A stretch of 36,473 nt of DNA from Haloimpatiens lingqiaonensis (GTDB taxonomy: Bacteria; Bacillota; Clostridia; Clostridiales; Clostridiaceae), in assembly GCF_901447495.1 (NCBI RefSeq), contig NZ_CABDWS010000030.1, positions 1-36,473 on the forward strand. Reading direction: 5' to 3'. Within the stretch, counting starts at the first letter, position 1, and every line of letters begins with the position of its first letter. The notes beneath the pieces were generated by a model. That model ran no database searches and was not told the origin of the DNA. It worked only from the letters and a program-made list of their open reading frames with translations. Position numbers and translations under genes: made by a program. This document shows positions 1 through 7,636 of the stretch, one piece after another.

Positions 1-73
1 GCAACTATGGAATTGGGAGAATCCCCACAGAAAAACATAGATACTTTCTTATCTATACTAAAATATAAAAATA

Positions 74-114
74 AATAAGTTTATAGTCAGTTAAATGACT
101 GCTATAAACTTATT
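74..114 (+). promoter_or_regulatory. Long hairpin in the hcp leader
   Basis: A near-perfect inverted repeat lies just before the hcp ribosome binding site (GGAGG at 121-125). The arms are AATAAGTTTATAG...CAGT and ACTG...CTATAAACTTATT around a short TAAAT loop. No T-tract follows, so an operator or 5'-UTR structure is more likely than a terminator. An inner AGTCA-N6-TGACT palindrome could be a protein site. The regulator is not identifiable from sequence. Confidence 0.5.
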
Positions 115-132
115 ATACGAGGAGGAATCAAA

Positions 133-1761
133 ATGAGTATGTTTTGTTATCAATGTCAGGAAACAGCGAAAAATACAGGTTGTACAGTGAAAGGTGTTTG
201 TGGAAAAAATGAAGAAGTCGCAAATCTTCAGGATCTTCTGATATACACGCTTAAAGGAATTTCAGATATTGTTGTAAAAGGAAAGGTTGATATCAGTAAT
301 TTTGATAAGACTAATTATGAGGTTCTAAGCAGCTTGTTTATGACTATTACCAACGCAAACTTTGATGATGCTCATATTGAGGCGCAAATCAGTAAAATGA
401 TTAAGCTAAGAGATGAACTAAGAAATTCTGTTAACCTAAACGATTTCCACGATGCATCAATATTCACGGTGGATTCAAGAGAAACTATGATTGAAAAAGC
501 AACATCCGTGGGTGTGCTTTCAACAGAGAATGAAGACATTCGTTCCTTGCGTGAAATGATTATTTATGGACTTAAGGGTATGGCGGCTTATGGCGAACAC
601 GCAAAGAATATTGGCAAAGAGGATTTAGATATTAATGCTTTTATTTACGAAGCATTGGCGGCAACACTAGACGATTCTCTTACAGCTGATGACCTTGTTG
701 CATTAACACTCAAGACCGGAGAATACGGTGTTAAGGTAATGGCTTTGTTGGATGAGGCACATACAACGAGATTTGGAAATCCAGAGATTACCGAGGTAAA
801 TATCGGGGTAAGAAAAAATCCTGCCATTCTTATTTCGGGTCATGATTTAACTGATCTTGAGCAGCTTCTTGATCAAACTAAGGGCACAGGCGTTGACGTA
901 TATACTCATAGTGAGATGCTTCCTGCACATTATTACCCTGCTTTCAAGAAATATGACAACTTTGCAGGAAATTATGGAAACGCATGGTGGAAACAGCTTG
1001 ACGAATTCGTATCCTTCCGTGGTCCTATTCTCTTTACAACGAACTGCATTGTTCCGCCTAGAAGCGAAGAAGTAAGAGGTAGAATTTTTACTACTGGAGC
1101 TACTGGATATCCTGGCTGCACACATATTGAAGCCGATGAAAACGGTAAAAAAGACTTTTCAGAAATTATAGCACTTGCTAAGACACTGCCTTCGCCAGAA
1201 GAAATTGAGACAGGAAGCATTGTAGGTGGCTTTGCTCACAATCAGGTGCTGGCACTTGCTGATAAAGTTGTTGAAGCTGTTAAATCAGGTGCAATTAAGA
1301 AGTTCTTTGTTATGGCAGGGTGCGATGGAAGAATGAAGTCAAGAGAGTATTATACAGAATTTGCCGAAAAGCTTCCAAAGGATACTATAATACTTACTGC
1401 GGGTTGTGCTAAATATCGTTATAACAAGTTGAATTTAGGTGACATTGGTGGAATTCCAAGAGTACTTGATGCAGGTCAGTGTAATGACTCTTATTCACTA
1501 GCAGTTATAGCACTAAAACTTAAGGAAGTTTTCGGTCTGGACGATATCAATAAGTTACCAATTGCCTTTAATATAGCTTGGTATGAACAGAAAGCAGTTA
1601 TTGTTCTTTTGGCATTACTGTATCTAGGTGTGAAAAACATACATCTAGGACCAACACTACCTGGCTTTTTGTCTCCTAATGTGGCAAAGGTTTTGGTTGA
1701 GAAATTTGGTATTGCAGGTATTGGTACAGTTGAGGATGATATTAAGTTATTCATGTCATAA
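133..1761 (+). CDS. hcp: Hydroxylamine reductase (hybrid-cluster protein), class I
   Basis: A 542-residue cytoplasmic iron-sulfur protein. Hybrid-cluster proteins reduce hydroxylamine in vitro and act as NO reductases or nitrosylases in nitrosative stress. The N-terminal cysteines are C5-x2-C8-x8-C17-x5-C23, the class I [4Fe-4S] spacing of strict anaerobes. Later cysteine motifs ([31 protein letters not shown]) fit the hybrid-cluster ligands. The length is typical and the gene looks intact. The start is set by GGAGG eight bases before ATG. A strong terminator at 1784 closes the unit. The nearby Crp/Fnr and ferredoxin genes suggest a shared redox or NO stress role. Confidence 0.95.
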   Translation: MSMFCYQCQETAKNTGCTVKGVCGKNEEVANLQDLLIYTLKGISDIVVKGKVDISNFDKTNYEVLSSLFMTITNANFDDAHIEAQISKMIKLRDELRNSVNLNDFHDASIFTVDSRETMIEKATSVGVLSTENEDIRSLREMIIYGLKGMAAYGEHAKNIGKEDLDINAFIYEALAATLDDSLTADDLVALTLKTGEYGVKVMALLDEAHTTRFGNPEITEVNIGVRKNPAILISGHDLTDLEQLLDQTKGTGVDVYTHSEMLPAHYYPAFKKYDNFAGNYGNAWWKQLDEFVSFRGPILFTTNCIVPPRSEEVRGRIFTTGATGYPGCTHIEADENGKKDFSEIIALAKTLPSPEEIETGSIVGGFAHNQVLALADKVVEAVKSGAIKKFFVMAGCDGRMKSREYYTEFAEKLPKDTIILTAGCAKYRYNKLNLGDIGGIPRVLDAGQCNDSYSLAVIALKLKEVFGLDDINKLPIAFNIAWYEQKAVIVLLALLYLGVKNIHLGPTLPGFLSPNVAKVLVEKFGIAGIGTVEDDIKLFMS

Positions 1762-1783
1762 AATTAATAAATAAACAATATAT

Positions 1784-1822
1784 AACTCCTGACAATTGAT
1801 AGCCTTTGTCAGGAGTTGTTTT
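1784..1822 (+). terminator. Rho-independent terminator after hcp
   Basis: A perfect 12-bp stem, AACTCCTGACAA with TTGTCAGGAGTT, around a 10-base loop is followed by GTTTT. It separates hcp from the HD-domain gene. Confidence 0.85.
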
Positions 1823-1841
1823 ATAAACGGAGGGATACAGC

Positions 1842-2333
1842 ATGGATAAAAAATCTGTTTTAATAAATGAAATGATTAAATATTATGCAAGTGATGTGAA
1901 AAGAATTAATCATTTTATGAAAGTATATAGCTTCGCAAAAACAATTGGAGAGATGGAGAAGGTAGATTGCTTAAACCAAGAAGTTTTAGAAATTGCAGCA
2001 ATTGTTCATGATATTGGAATTAAATTAAGTGAGCAGAAATATAATTCGAGTTCAGGAAAGTATCAACAAATTGAAGGACCTGCTTTAGCAAAGAAATTAC
2101 TTGAAAAGCTTGATTTTGAAGACACTATAATTTCAAGAGTGTGTTTTATTGTAGGACATCATCATACATATACAGCTATTGATGGCATAGATTTTCAAAT
2201 TCTTGTTGAAGCAGATTTTTTAATCAATATATATGAAGATGAAATTTCGCAGGAAGCAATTTGTAAAATAAGAGACAATTATTATAAAACGGATGCAGGG
2301 ATAAACTTTTTGAAACAAATGTATTTATCATAG
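1842..2333 (+). CDS. HD-domain phosphohydrolase
   Basis: A 163-residue soluble HD-superfamily protein. The metal-binding pattern is visible: H24, the H56-D57 pair in IVHDIG, the GHHHTY histidines near 106-108, and a distal Asp in VEADFLIN. HD proteins are metal-dependent phosphohydrolases of nucleotides or other phosphoesters; the substrate here cannot be read from sequence. The start follows an ACGGAGGG SD. The gene stands alone between the hcp terminator and a convergent terminator at 2379. Its position between hcp and the ferredoxin gene recurs in clostridial stress loci only as far as I can infer. Confidence 0.8.
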   Translation: MDKKSVLINEMIKYYASDVKRINHFMKVYSFAKTIGEMEKVDCLNQEVLEIAAIVHDIGIKLSEQKYNSSSGKYQQIEGPALAKKLLEKLDFEDTIISRVCFIVGHHHTYTAIDGIDFQILVEADFLINIYEDEISQEAICKIRDNYYKTDAGINFLKQMYLS

Positions 2334-2378
2334 TCTAAACTAAGAATTAAGAATACTTTTTGATATAGAAAAAATAAG

Positions 2379-2417
2379 AACACCCGCAAGATTTAGTGTC
2401 CTAGACTTTGCGGGTGT
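2379..2417 (-). terminator. Terminator of the ferredoxin-like gene (minus strand)
   Basis: The stem ACACCCGCAA / TTGCGGGTGT has a ~17-base loop. Read on the minus strand it is followed by a T-rich run (TCTTATTTTTTC), so it mainly ends the minus-strand gene. It may also stop the convergent HD-domain transcript. Confidence 0.75.
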
Positions 2418-2437
2418 AAAGATATATAGTTTATGAA

Positions 2438-3145
2438 TTATGATTCAAGAATTTTGCCATCAGTTGAAATTGTTATGACTTGCCAAGGAATGAGTTTTCC
2501 ACTGTTTTGAAGGGCTGTCTTAACAGCATTTTCAATACCACCACAGCATGGAACTTCCATTCTTACTACTGTCAAAGATTTTATATTATTCACTTTTAGT
2601 ATGGCAGTGAACTTTTCGCTGTAATCACCTTCATCCAGCTTTGGACAGCCTATAAGGGTTATTTTGTTTTTCATAAATTCATTGTGAAAATTGCCATATG
2701 CATATGCTGTACAGTCGGCTGCAATTAGTAGGTGAGCATTATTAAAGTAAGGTGCGTTTGGTGGAGCAAGTTTAATTTGTACTGGCCACTGGTTCAATTG
2801 GGTTTGTATTGTTGCAGATGTTTCTGCCTTGGTTTCACTAATAACATTACGCTTGAACGTTTTTGATTGAGTACCAGGACAACCACAAGCCAAATTTTCA
2901 GGTTGCTTATTTTCCATATTCATCTTTACCGCCGCCTCATCATATGCTACTGCTTCTCTTTCTTCAAAACTGATTGCATTGGTTGGGCAAGCCGGTAAAC
3001 AGTCACCAAGTCCGTCACAATAATCATCACGAAGAAGCTTCGCTTTTCCGTTTACCATACCAATGGCTCCTTCGTGACAGGCTGTAACACATAATCCGCA
3101 ACCATTACATTTATCTTCATCTATTTTTATTATTTTTCTAATCAT
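2438..3145 (-). CDS. 4Fe-4S ferredoxin-domain protein, HCP-associated type
   Basis: A 235-residue protein. Residues 1-65 form a two-cluster ferredoxin module: the first cluster is CNGCGLCVTAC, the second reads YCDGLGDCLPACP, a modified spacing. A Cys-poor C-terminal half follows (about 100-235) with single conserved-looking cysteines in ADCTAYAYG, IGCPKLDEG and EVPCCGG. This suggests an electron-transfer or metal-binding partner rather than a simple ferredoxin. It is divergent from the Crp/Fnr gene across an 86-base region with a palindromic site centred 41.5 bases before the inferred start point. The exact redox partner is unknown; Hcp is a plausible one by proximity. Confidence 0.8.
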   Translation of the reverse strand: MIRKIIKIDEDKCNGCGLCVTACHEGAIGMVNGKAKLLRDDYCDGLGDCLPACPTNAISFEEREAVAYDEAAVKMNMENKQPENLACGCPGTQSKTFKRNVISETKAETSATIQTQLNQWPVQIKLAPPNAPYFNNAHLLIAADCTAYAYGNFHNEFMKNKITLIGCPKLDEGDYSEKFTAILKVNNIKSLTVVRMEVPCCGGIENAVKTALQNSGKLIPWQVITISTDGKILES

Positions 3146-3175
3146 TTTGAAGTCCTCTTTGTTTTTTATAGTATT

Positions 3176-3217
3176 AGTATAGTATAATGAACATAAGATG
3201 TCGGTTGCATTTGCAAC
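3176..3217. promoter_or_regulatory. Divergent promoter region with a Crp/Fnr-type palindrome
   Basis: GTTGCATTTGCAAC at 3204-3217 is a 6+6 palindrome around TT. On the minus strand a TATACT -10 at 3181-3176 predicts a start near 3169, placing the palindrome at -41.5, the class II activation position. On the plus strand TATAAT at 3183-3188 predicts a start near 3195, placing the palindrome downstream, where it would repress. The resident Crp/Fnr protein is the obvious candidate. The -10 calls are mine by eye. Confidence 0.55.
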
Positions 3218-3231
3218 ATAAGAGGTGAGCT

Positions 3232-3891
3232 ATGAAGAAATATCTTAAGCAACTACAAAATAATGAATTGTTCAATAATTTTAATTTGAATGATTTGGAA
3301 AGTATTTTAAATTGCCTATCTGCAAAGGTTAATTATTATAAAAAAAAGGATTTGATAATACAACAAGGTGCTCATGTTCACTATGTTGGAATAGTTTTGT
3401 CAGGTGGCATTCAAATAATAAAAGAAGATATCGAAGGTAATATCAATATTCTTTCTCATTTAGGTATTAATGATATTTTTGCAGAAGCATTTGCATATGC
3501 TGATATTTATGAATGTCCTATTACAGTGCAAGCCACTGAGAATTGCGAAATAATGTTTATTGATTGTAAACGAATCATCAAAACGTGTAATAATGCCTGT
3601 GTTTTTTATTGGAATCTGATAGAAAATATGCTTTCTATGATTGCAAGAAAAAATATAATGCTGAATCAAAAAATGGAGATATTATCAAAACGTACTACAA
3701 GAGAAAAGCTATTAGCATTTTTCAATACACAAGTTCAAATGAATCATTCAAAAAAATTTTCAATACCTTATAACCGAGAAGGACTTGCATTTTATCTTTG
3801 TGTAGATAGAAGTGCACTGTCACGTGAGCTATCTAATATGCGAGATGAAGGATTGTTAAAATTCAATAAGAATGAATTTGAAATTCTTTAA
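3232..3891 (+). CDS. Crp/Fnr-family transcriptional regulator
   Basis: A 219-residue regulator. Residues ~15-125 form the cyclic-nucleotide-binding beta-roll (for example GIVLSGGIQIIKED). A dimerisation helix follows, then a C-terminal winged helix at ~150-215 with the recognition region DRSALSRELSNMRDEGLL. There is no N-terminal FNR-type cysteine cluster, so a direct 4Fe-4S oxygen sensor is unlikely. A heme- or small-molecule-sensing role like that of HcpR is possible given hcp nearby, but this is inference. It is divergent from the ferredoxin-like gene and likely controls it and itself through the palindrome at 3204. SD AGAGGTG precedes the ATG. Confidence 0.88.
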   Translation: MKKYLKQLQNNELFNNFNLNDLESILNCLSAKVNYYKKKDLIIQQGAHVHYVGIVLSGGIQIIKEDIEGNINILSHLGINDIFAEAFAYADIYECPITVQATENCEIMFIDCKRIIKTCNNACVFYWNLIENMLSMIARKNIMLNQKMEILSKRTTREKLLAFFNTQVQMNHSKKFSIPYNREGLAFYLCVDRSALSRELSNMRDEGLLKFNKNEFEIL

Positions 3892-3941
3892 AATAAATTA
3901 GTTACTATTTTTTAAAAGATTATATTAAGGAGGAATTTTTT

Positions 3942-4274
3942 ATGAAGGTTGGATTAATTAGATGTATGCAAACAGAGGATATGTGTCCTGGAACAACAGA
4001 TTTTAAAGTCATTAAAGAAAAAAAGTGTGCATTCGAAGGAGTAGAAGGAGACATTGAGATTATAGGGTTTAATACTTGCGGAGGATGCCCTGGCAAAAAA
4101 GCAGTAACAAGAGCTGCAGAAATGGTTAAAAGAGGTGCTGATACCATAGTTTTGTGCTCTTGTATTACGAAAGGGAATCCCATTGGTTTTGCCTGTCCAC
4201 ATGCTAAGGAAATGAAAGAAGCAATTATTAAAAAACTAGGCGATAGTGTAACTATTATAGATTATACGCACTAA
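3942..4274 (+). CDS. CGGC-domain metal-binding protein
   Basis: A 110-residue small cytoplasmic protein of the CGGC domain family. Signature cysteines: RCMQTEDMCPGT, the eponymous TCGGCPGK near residue 45, LCSCITKG and FACPHAKEM. The family is predicted to bind metal or Fe-S through these cysteines; no reaction is established. AAGGAGG precedes the ATG. The gene follows the Crp/Fnr gene by 50 bases and may be cotranscribed with it. It closes the left redox cluster. Confidence 0.85.
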   Translation: MKVGLIRCMQTEDMCPGTTDFKVIKEKKCAFEGVEGDIEIIGFNTCGGCPGKKAVTRAAEMVKRGADTIVLCSCITKGNPIGFACPHAKEMKEAIIKKLGDSVTIIDYTH

Positions 4275-4660
4275 ACGTAGCTTTTAATAAAATGATTACT
4301 TAATATTTCACCTATCCCCACAACCTTTAGGCTGTCAACAATATGTCTAAGGAACTTGCGTTATTTATTCTATAATATAGAAAAAATAAGGGTGAAACTC
4401 GGTCGAAGTTATTATAATATGTTACCTAAACGAAAGTGGGTTGAGTTGACATTATAAAAGTCCTCTCGAGCCACGTTGAAAATGTAGTATTAATAACCAA
4501 GAAGAACATGGGCTTATAAGATTTTTAATTTAAGGGATATGTACATTTTTACAATTCTTCCACCAAAAGTTTAGTTAAATGGGGAATTTGATGAAATGAT
4601 ATTGAGATGTAGTTTTAAGGATTAAAATAAAATAGTTTAAAATTTAAGATATAAAAAATT
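4275..4660. other. Gene-free stretch, possibly decayed mobile DNA
   Basis: No open frame of note. The segment GTTACCTAAACGAAAGTGGG (from about 4422) resembles conserved parts of bacterial group II intron RNA as I recall them, but no domain V hairpin is visible. I see nothing else. The stretch ends in a perfect terminator with no gene in front of it, which fits a decayed transcription unit. Confidence 0.3.
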
Positions 4661-4712
4661 AAACTGATGCAAATATAATTCTTTACTTAAATATATTTGC
4701 ATCAGTTTTTTT
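4661..4712 (+). terminator. Perfect 17-bp stem terminator
   Basis: AAACTGATGCAAATATA pairs exactly with TATATTTGCATCAGTTT across a 14-base loop and is followed by TTTT. The A-rich leader means it could work in both directions. No intact gene lies immediately upstream on the plus strand. Confidence 0.8.
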
Positions 4713-4800
4713 AAAATTTCCCACGAAAATACTTTGATTATCTTTGAATCATTTATATGGGATTAAAGTTTAATTTGTATATATGTTTATTTTTATAATT

Positions 4801-4855
4801 GGCATTTGACAATAACTCTAAATAGGAGTAATATGATATTGGCAAATGCCAATAT
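4801..4855 (+). promoter_or_regulatory. Promoter and palindromic operator of the Mrp operon
   Basis: -35 TTGACA (4806-4811), 17-base spacer, -10 TAATAT (4829-4834). The predicted start site lies in ATATTGGCAAATGCCAATAT (4836-4855), a palindrome with 9-bp arms. A second copy, GGCATTTG at 4801-4808, overlaps the -35. The same GGCAAATGCC core follows the -10 of the DUF5320 gene, so one repressor probably controls both. Confidence 0.75.
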
Positions 4856-4876
4856 TATATTTTAGGAGATGATTTT

Positions 4877-5707
4877 ATGGCAGAGTGCAATACATGTCCA
4901 TCAAATTCTGGATGTTCAAAAGATAAAAAAAGTTGTATGGTTAAAAATAATCCATTAAACAATGTCAAAAAAATTATTGCTGTTATGAGTGGAAAAGGGG
5001 GAGTAGGTAAGTCATCAATATCTGTACTTATTGCCAAATATTTAAAACAGCTTGGATATAGTGTAGGAGTTTTAGATGCTGATATAACAGGACCGAGTGT
5101 TCCAAGACTTCTTGGACTTAGAGGAAAGGGAGTAGAAAACAATGAAGGAATGATGGTACCTGTTGAAACTTTTGATGGTATAAAGGTTATGTCATTAAAT
5201 TTTCTTACTGAAAATGAAGACGATCCTGTAATTTGGAGAGGTCCAATGATTTCAGGTGTAGTTCAACAGTTTTGGACAGAGGTGCTTTGGGGAAATCTTG
5301 ACTATTTAGTAATTGATATGCCACCTGGTACAGGTGATGTTGCTTTAACAGTAATGCAATCTATTCCAATAAGTGGTATAGTGATGGTTTCAGTTCCACA
5401 GGATCTTGTTTCTATGATAGTTTCAAAAGCAATAAACATGGCAAAAAAAATGAATATTAATGTTTTGGGTGTTATAGAAAATATGAGTTATATAACTTGT
5501 CCTGATTGTGGTAAAAAAATAAAACTTTTTAATGGAGAAAATATAGATAAGTTCTTAGAAGGAATGAATTTAAAATTATTAGGAGAACTCCCTATGTTAA
5601 ATAGTATAAGCAACTTAAGTGATTATTCCTATGAAAATGCAAATGAAAGTCTTGAATTGATTTTCAATCCTATAGTGACAAATATAATAAAGGAATTGGA
5701 GGAATAA
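4877..5707 (+). CDS. Mrp/NBP35-type Fe-S carrier P-loop ATPase
   Basis: A 276-residue cytoplasmic P-loop NTPase of the ApbC/Mrp/NBP35 family, which binds and transfers Fe-S clusters. The deviant Walker A GKGGVGKS lies at 39-46, the DADITGPS motif near 70-77 and DMPPGTGDV near 147-155. The cluster-bridging CPDC lies near 212-215. A Cys-rich N-terminal extension (CNTCPSNSGCSKDKKSC) is a feature of one family branch. SD TAGGAGATG precedes the ATG. It heads an operator-controlled unit with a NifX-like remnant and a Fur-family gene. Confidence 0.92.
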   Translation: MAECNTCPSNSGCSKDKKSCMVKNNPLNNVKKIIAVMSGKGGVGKSSISVLIAKYLKQLGYSVGVLDADITGPSVPRLLGLRGKGVENNEGMMVPVETFDGIKVMSLNFLTENEDDPVIWRGPMISGVVQQFWTEVLWGNLDYLVIDMPPGTGDVALTVMQSIPISGIVMVSVPQDLVSMIVSKAINMAKKMNINVLGVIENMSYITCPDCGKKIKLFNGENIDKFLEGMNLKLLGELPMLNSISNLSDYSYENANESLELIFNPIVTNIIKELEE

Positions 5708-5709
5708 TA

Positions 5710-5775
5710 ATGAAAATGAAAATTTTGGTGATAGAAAAAGATACTGAAAATCTAATTGATATGAGATTTGTATGA
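5710..5775 (+). pseudogene. Remnant of a NifX/NifB-type cofactor-binding protein
   Basis: A 21-codon frame starts two bases after the Mrp stop and reads MKMKILVIEKDTENLIDMRF. This matches the N-terminal pattern of dinitrogenase Fe-Mo cofactor family proteins (MKIAVASEGKNLDSLVDPRFG-like as I know it), including the NL-x-D-x-RF core. The normal ~100 further residues are missing. Such proteins are common partners of Mrp-type ATPases with DUF134. I read it as the truncated 5' end of a lost gene; a tiny coupled peptide is the alternative. Confidence 0.55.
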
Positions 5776-5824
5776 TATGAATGTATCTAGATTTAATGAA
5801 TTATCAAAAACGAAGGATGATTTT

Positions 5825-6298
5825 ATGAAAGATGATTTGATATCTTTTAAGAAGCTCTTAGAGAAAAATGGATATAAGTTTACTATAGGTAAGAGAATAG
5901 TGTTAAAAACCATTTTAGATAGTAAAACTCATTTAAATGTAAAAGAGATATATGAGAAAATAAAAGAATACCATATAGGACTTGCTACAGTTTATAGAGC
6001 TTTAAAGGTATTTAAGGAATTGGCAATAGTAAAAGAAATAAATATTAATGGAACAAGTTATTATGAAATGAAAATATTTAGTGGAAAACCCTTGCATATT
6101 CATTTTAAATGTTTTAAATGTAATAGTATAATTGATATAGATAGTCAAAGTATAAATTTTGAATATGTAAAGTTAAATAAAAAAGTTGAAGAAGAAAATA
6201 ATTTGGAAATATATGATTCAAACATTATGTTTGTAGGATTATGTAGTAAATGCAAGGAGGAATCAAAGTGCCTAGACCAACAAAATTTAGAAGAGTAG
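5825..6298 (+). CDS. Fur-family metalloregulator
   Basis: About 157 residues from the chosen start. The N-terminal winged helix contains the family motif GLATVYRALKVF. The C-terminal metal/dimer region has HIHFKCFKCNS and a second Cys pair, LCSKCKEES, the structural Zn site. ATG 5825 was preferred over 5768 because AAGGA lies just before it and it fits the family length. The sensed signal (Fe, Zn, Mn or peroxide) cannot be assigned. It overlaps the next gene by 31 bases, implying coupling. Confidence 0.85.
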   Translation: MKDDLISFKKLLEKNGYKFTIGKRIVLKTILDSKTHLNVKEIYEKIKEYHIGLATVYRALKVFKELAIVKEININGTSYYEMKIFSGKPLHIHFKCFKCNSIIDIDSQSINFEYVKLNKKVEEENNLEIYDSNIMFVGLCSKCKEESKCLDQQNLEE

Positions 6299-6708
6299 AA
6301 TTTTTTCCTAAGGATACTTATTTTGTTCCATGGGGTAAGCCTAAATGCGATATTGAAGAAATAGTATTAAAAGTAGAAGAACTTGAAGCAATGAGGCTTA
6401 AGGATATTGAGGGGTTAAATCAAGAAGAGTGTGCTGAAAGAATGCAGGTATCAAGACAAACCTTTCAAAATATCATAGATAGTGCAAGAAAAAAGATAGC
6501 TATTGCTTTAACTGAAGGGAATGCTATAAGGATAAATGGTGGAAATTACAGAGCCACATTTTGTAAATTTAAATGCTTTAACTGCGGAAATTTATATGAA
6601 ATGAACTATGAACAGGATAAATATAACTGTCCTGTTTGTGGTTCAGATAAAATTATGTGTAGTAAAAAGGCAGAGATTTGTAAAAAATGGTGTAAAAACA
6701 CAGATTAA
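6268..6708 (+). CDS. DUF134 DNA-binding protein with zinc ribbon
   Basis: 147 residues from a GTG start chosen for its SD (AAGGAGG, seven bases upstream) and because VPRPTKFRRVEFFP is the usual DUF134 N-terminus. The sigma-70 region 4-like helix-turn-helix is in LKDIEGLNQEECAERMQVS followed by RQTFQNIIDSARKKIA. A C-terminal zinc ribbon (FKCFNCGNLYE...YNCPVCGSD) extends the family core. The protein probably binds the GGCAAATGCC operators of this cluster, but the Fur-family protein or the second DUF134 is also a candidate. Confidence 0.85.
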   Translation: MPRPTKFRRVEFFPKDTYFVPWGKPKCDIEEIVLKVEELEAMRLKDIEGLNQEECAERMQVSRQTFQNIIDSARKKIAIALTEGNAIRINGGNYRATFCKFKCFNCGNLYEMNYEQDKYNCPVCGSDKIMCSKKAEICKKWCKNTD

Positions 6709-6790
6709 TAGAATAGGATGCCTAAGATAATTCTATGGGTGCGCTATATTCTTCCAATGGTTTTATAATAACTATTAGTATAAATAATTA

Positions 6791-6839
6791 TTGACATATG
6801 CCCAAAAACGAGTATAATGGTTGTAAAGGGCAAATGCCC
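6791..6839 (+). promoter_or_regulatory. Promoter and palindromic operator of the DUF5320 gene
   Basis: -35 TTGACA (6791-6796), 16-base spacer, -10 TATAAT (6813-6818). GGGCAAATGCCC (6828-6839) covers the predicted start site, and CATATGCCC at 6795-6803 overlaps the -35. Both the palindrome and its half-copy match the Mrp promoter plan. Confidence 0.75.
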
Positions 6840-6868
6840 AAAACTAAAATTAAAAAGGAGATGAGTTT

Positions 6869-7147
6869 ATGCCAAGAAGAGATGGTACAGGTCCAATGGG
6901 AATGGGCTCAATGACAGGAAGAGGTATGGGCTTATGTAGTACAGCTAAAGTTCTTGGTGCAATTGGAGGAGTAGGTTTAGGATTAGGATTAGGTTTAGGT
7001 TGCAGAAGAGGCTTGAGAAGAAATGGCTTTAACAATGCAATGAATTCTGAAAATCAAAAGGATTTACTCAAAGAACAAAAGGTCATTCTTGAAAACAGAC
7101 TTAATGTAATTGAGAGTGAATTAAATACTTTTCAAGATGATAAATAA
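6869..7147 (+). CDS. DUF5320 protein
   Basis: A 92-residue protein with the family N-terminus MPRRDGTGPMGMGSMTGRGM, then a Gly/Leu-rich stretch (~35-48) and a C-terminal coiled-coil-like helix (NQKDLLKEQKVILENRL...). DUF5320 genes usually lie next to NifX-type and Mrp-type genes, so a role in metal-cofactor handling is likely but unproven. SD AAGGAGATG. It has its own operator-bearing promoter and a terminator directly after the stop. Confidence 0.85.
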   Translation: MPRRDGTGPMGMGSMTGRGMGLCSTAKVLGAIGGVGLGLGLGLGCRRGLRRNGFNNAMNSENQKDLLKEQKVILENRLNVIESELNTFQDDK

Positions 7148-7175
7148 ATAAGGGGTGGATTTCCACCCTTTATTT
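7146..7175 (+). terminator. Terminator after the DUF5320 gene
   Basis: AAATAAGGGGTGG pairs with CCACCCTTTATTT across a four-base loop; the 3' arm itself is T-rich. The A-rich 5' arm overlaps the stop codon. Confidence 0.7.
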
Positions 7176-7211
7176 ATATGACCAATGTATGTTGCGGAGG
7201 TGTAGTAAGCA

Positions 7212-7586
7212 ATGGCAAGACCTAGAAAATGGAGGAGAGTTTGTGCATTACCAGAAGTAGATGAATTTGGACCTATTAATGTGGCTAAAAGCGCAAGTGA
7301 ATTAATGATAATGACGGTAGAGGAATATGAAACTATAAGACTTATGGATTTAGAAGGATTAAATCAAGAACAATGTGCAGAGATAATGGGAGTTGCACGT
7401 TCTACGGTACAAAGAATATATGATGATGCTCGTAGGAAAATAGCAGATAGCTTGGTAAATGGTAAGATACTGAAAATAGAAGGTGGTGACTATAAGCTTT
7501 GTAGTGACTTTGGAGATAGAGAAAATTGTGAAAGATGTATTTGCGGTAGACATAGGCATGGAAGAAATAGAAAAATAGGGGATTAG
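7212..7586 (+). CDS. DUF134 DNA-binding protein
   Basis: A 124-residue paralogue of the 6268 product. It shares the [14 protein letters not shown] start, the [20 protein letters not shown] helix-turn-helix and [13 protein letters not shown]. Instead of a zinc ribbon it ends in a short Cys-rich tail ([13 protein letters not shown]). GCGGAGG lies upstream of the ATG. It is a second candidate for the repressor of the GGCAAATGCC operators. The next gene starts about 50 bases later and may be cotranscribed by chance. Confidence 0.85.
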   Translation: MARPRKWRRVCALPEVDEFGPINVAKSASELMIMTVEEYETIRLMDLEGLNQEQCAEIMGVARSTVQRIYDDARRKIADSLVNGKILKIEGGDYKLCSDFGDRENCERCICGRHRHGRNRKIGD

Positions 7587-7636
7587 GCATGCATATGAAG
7601 AGAGGACTTATGAATAGTTAGTTAGGAGTGAGACAT

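Noticed and set aside
1-60. End of an upstream gene
   Set aside because: Too short to choose a frame; no stop or motif could be tied to a product.
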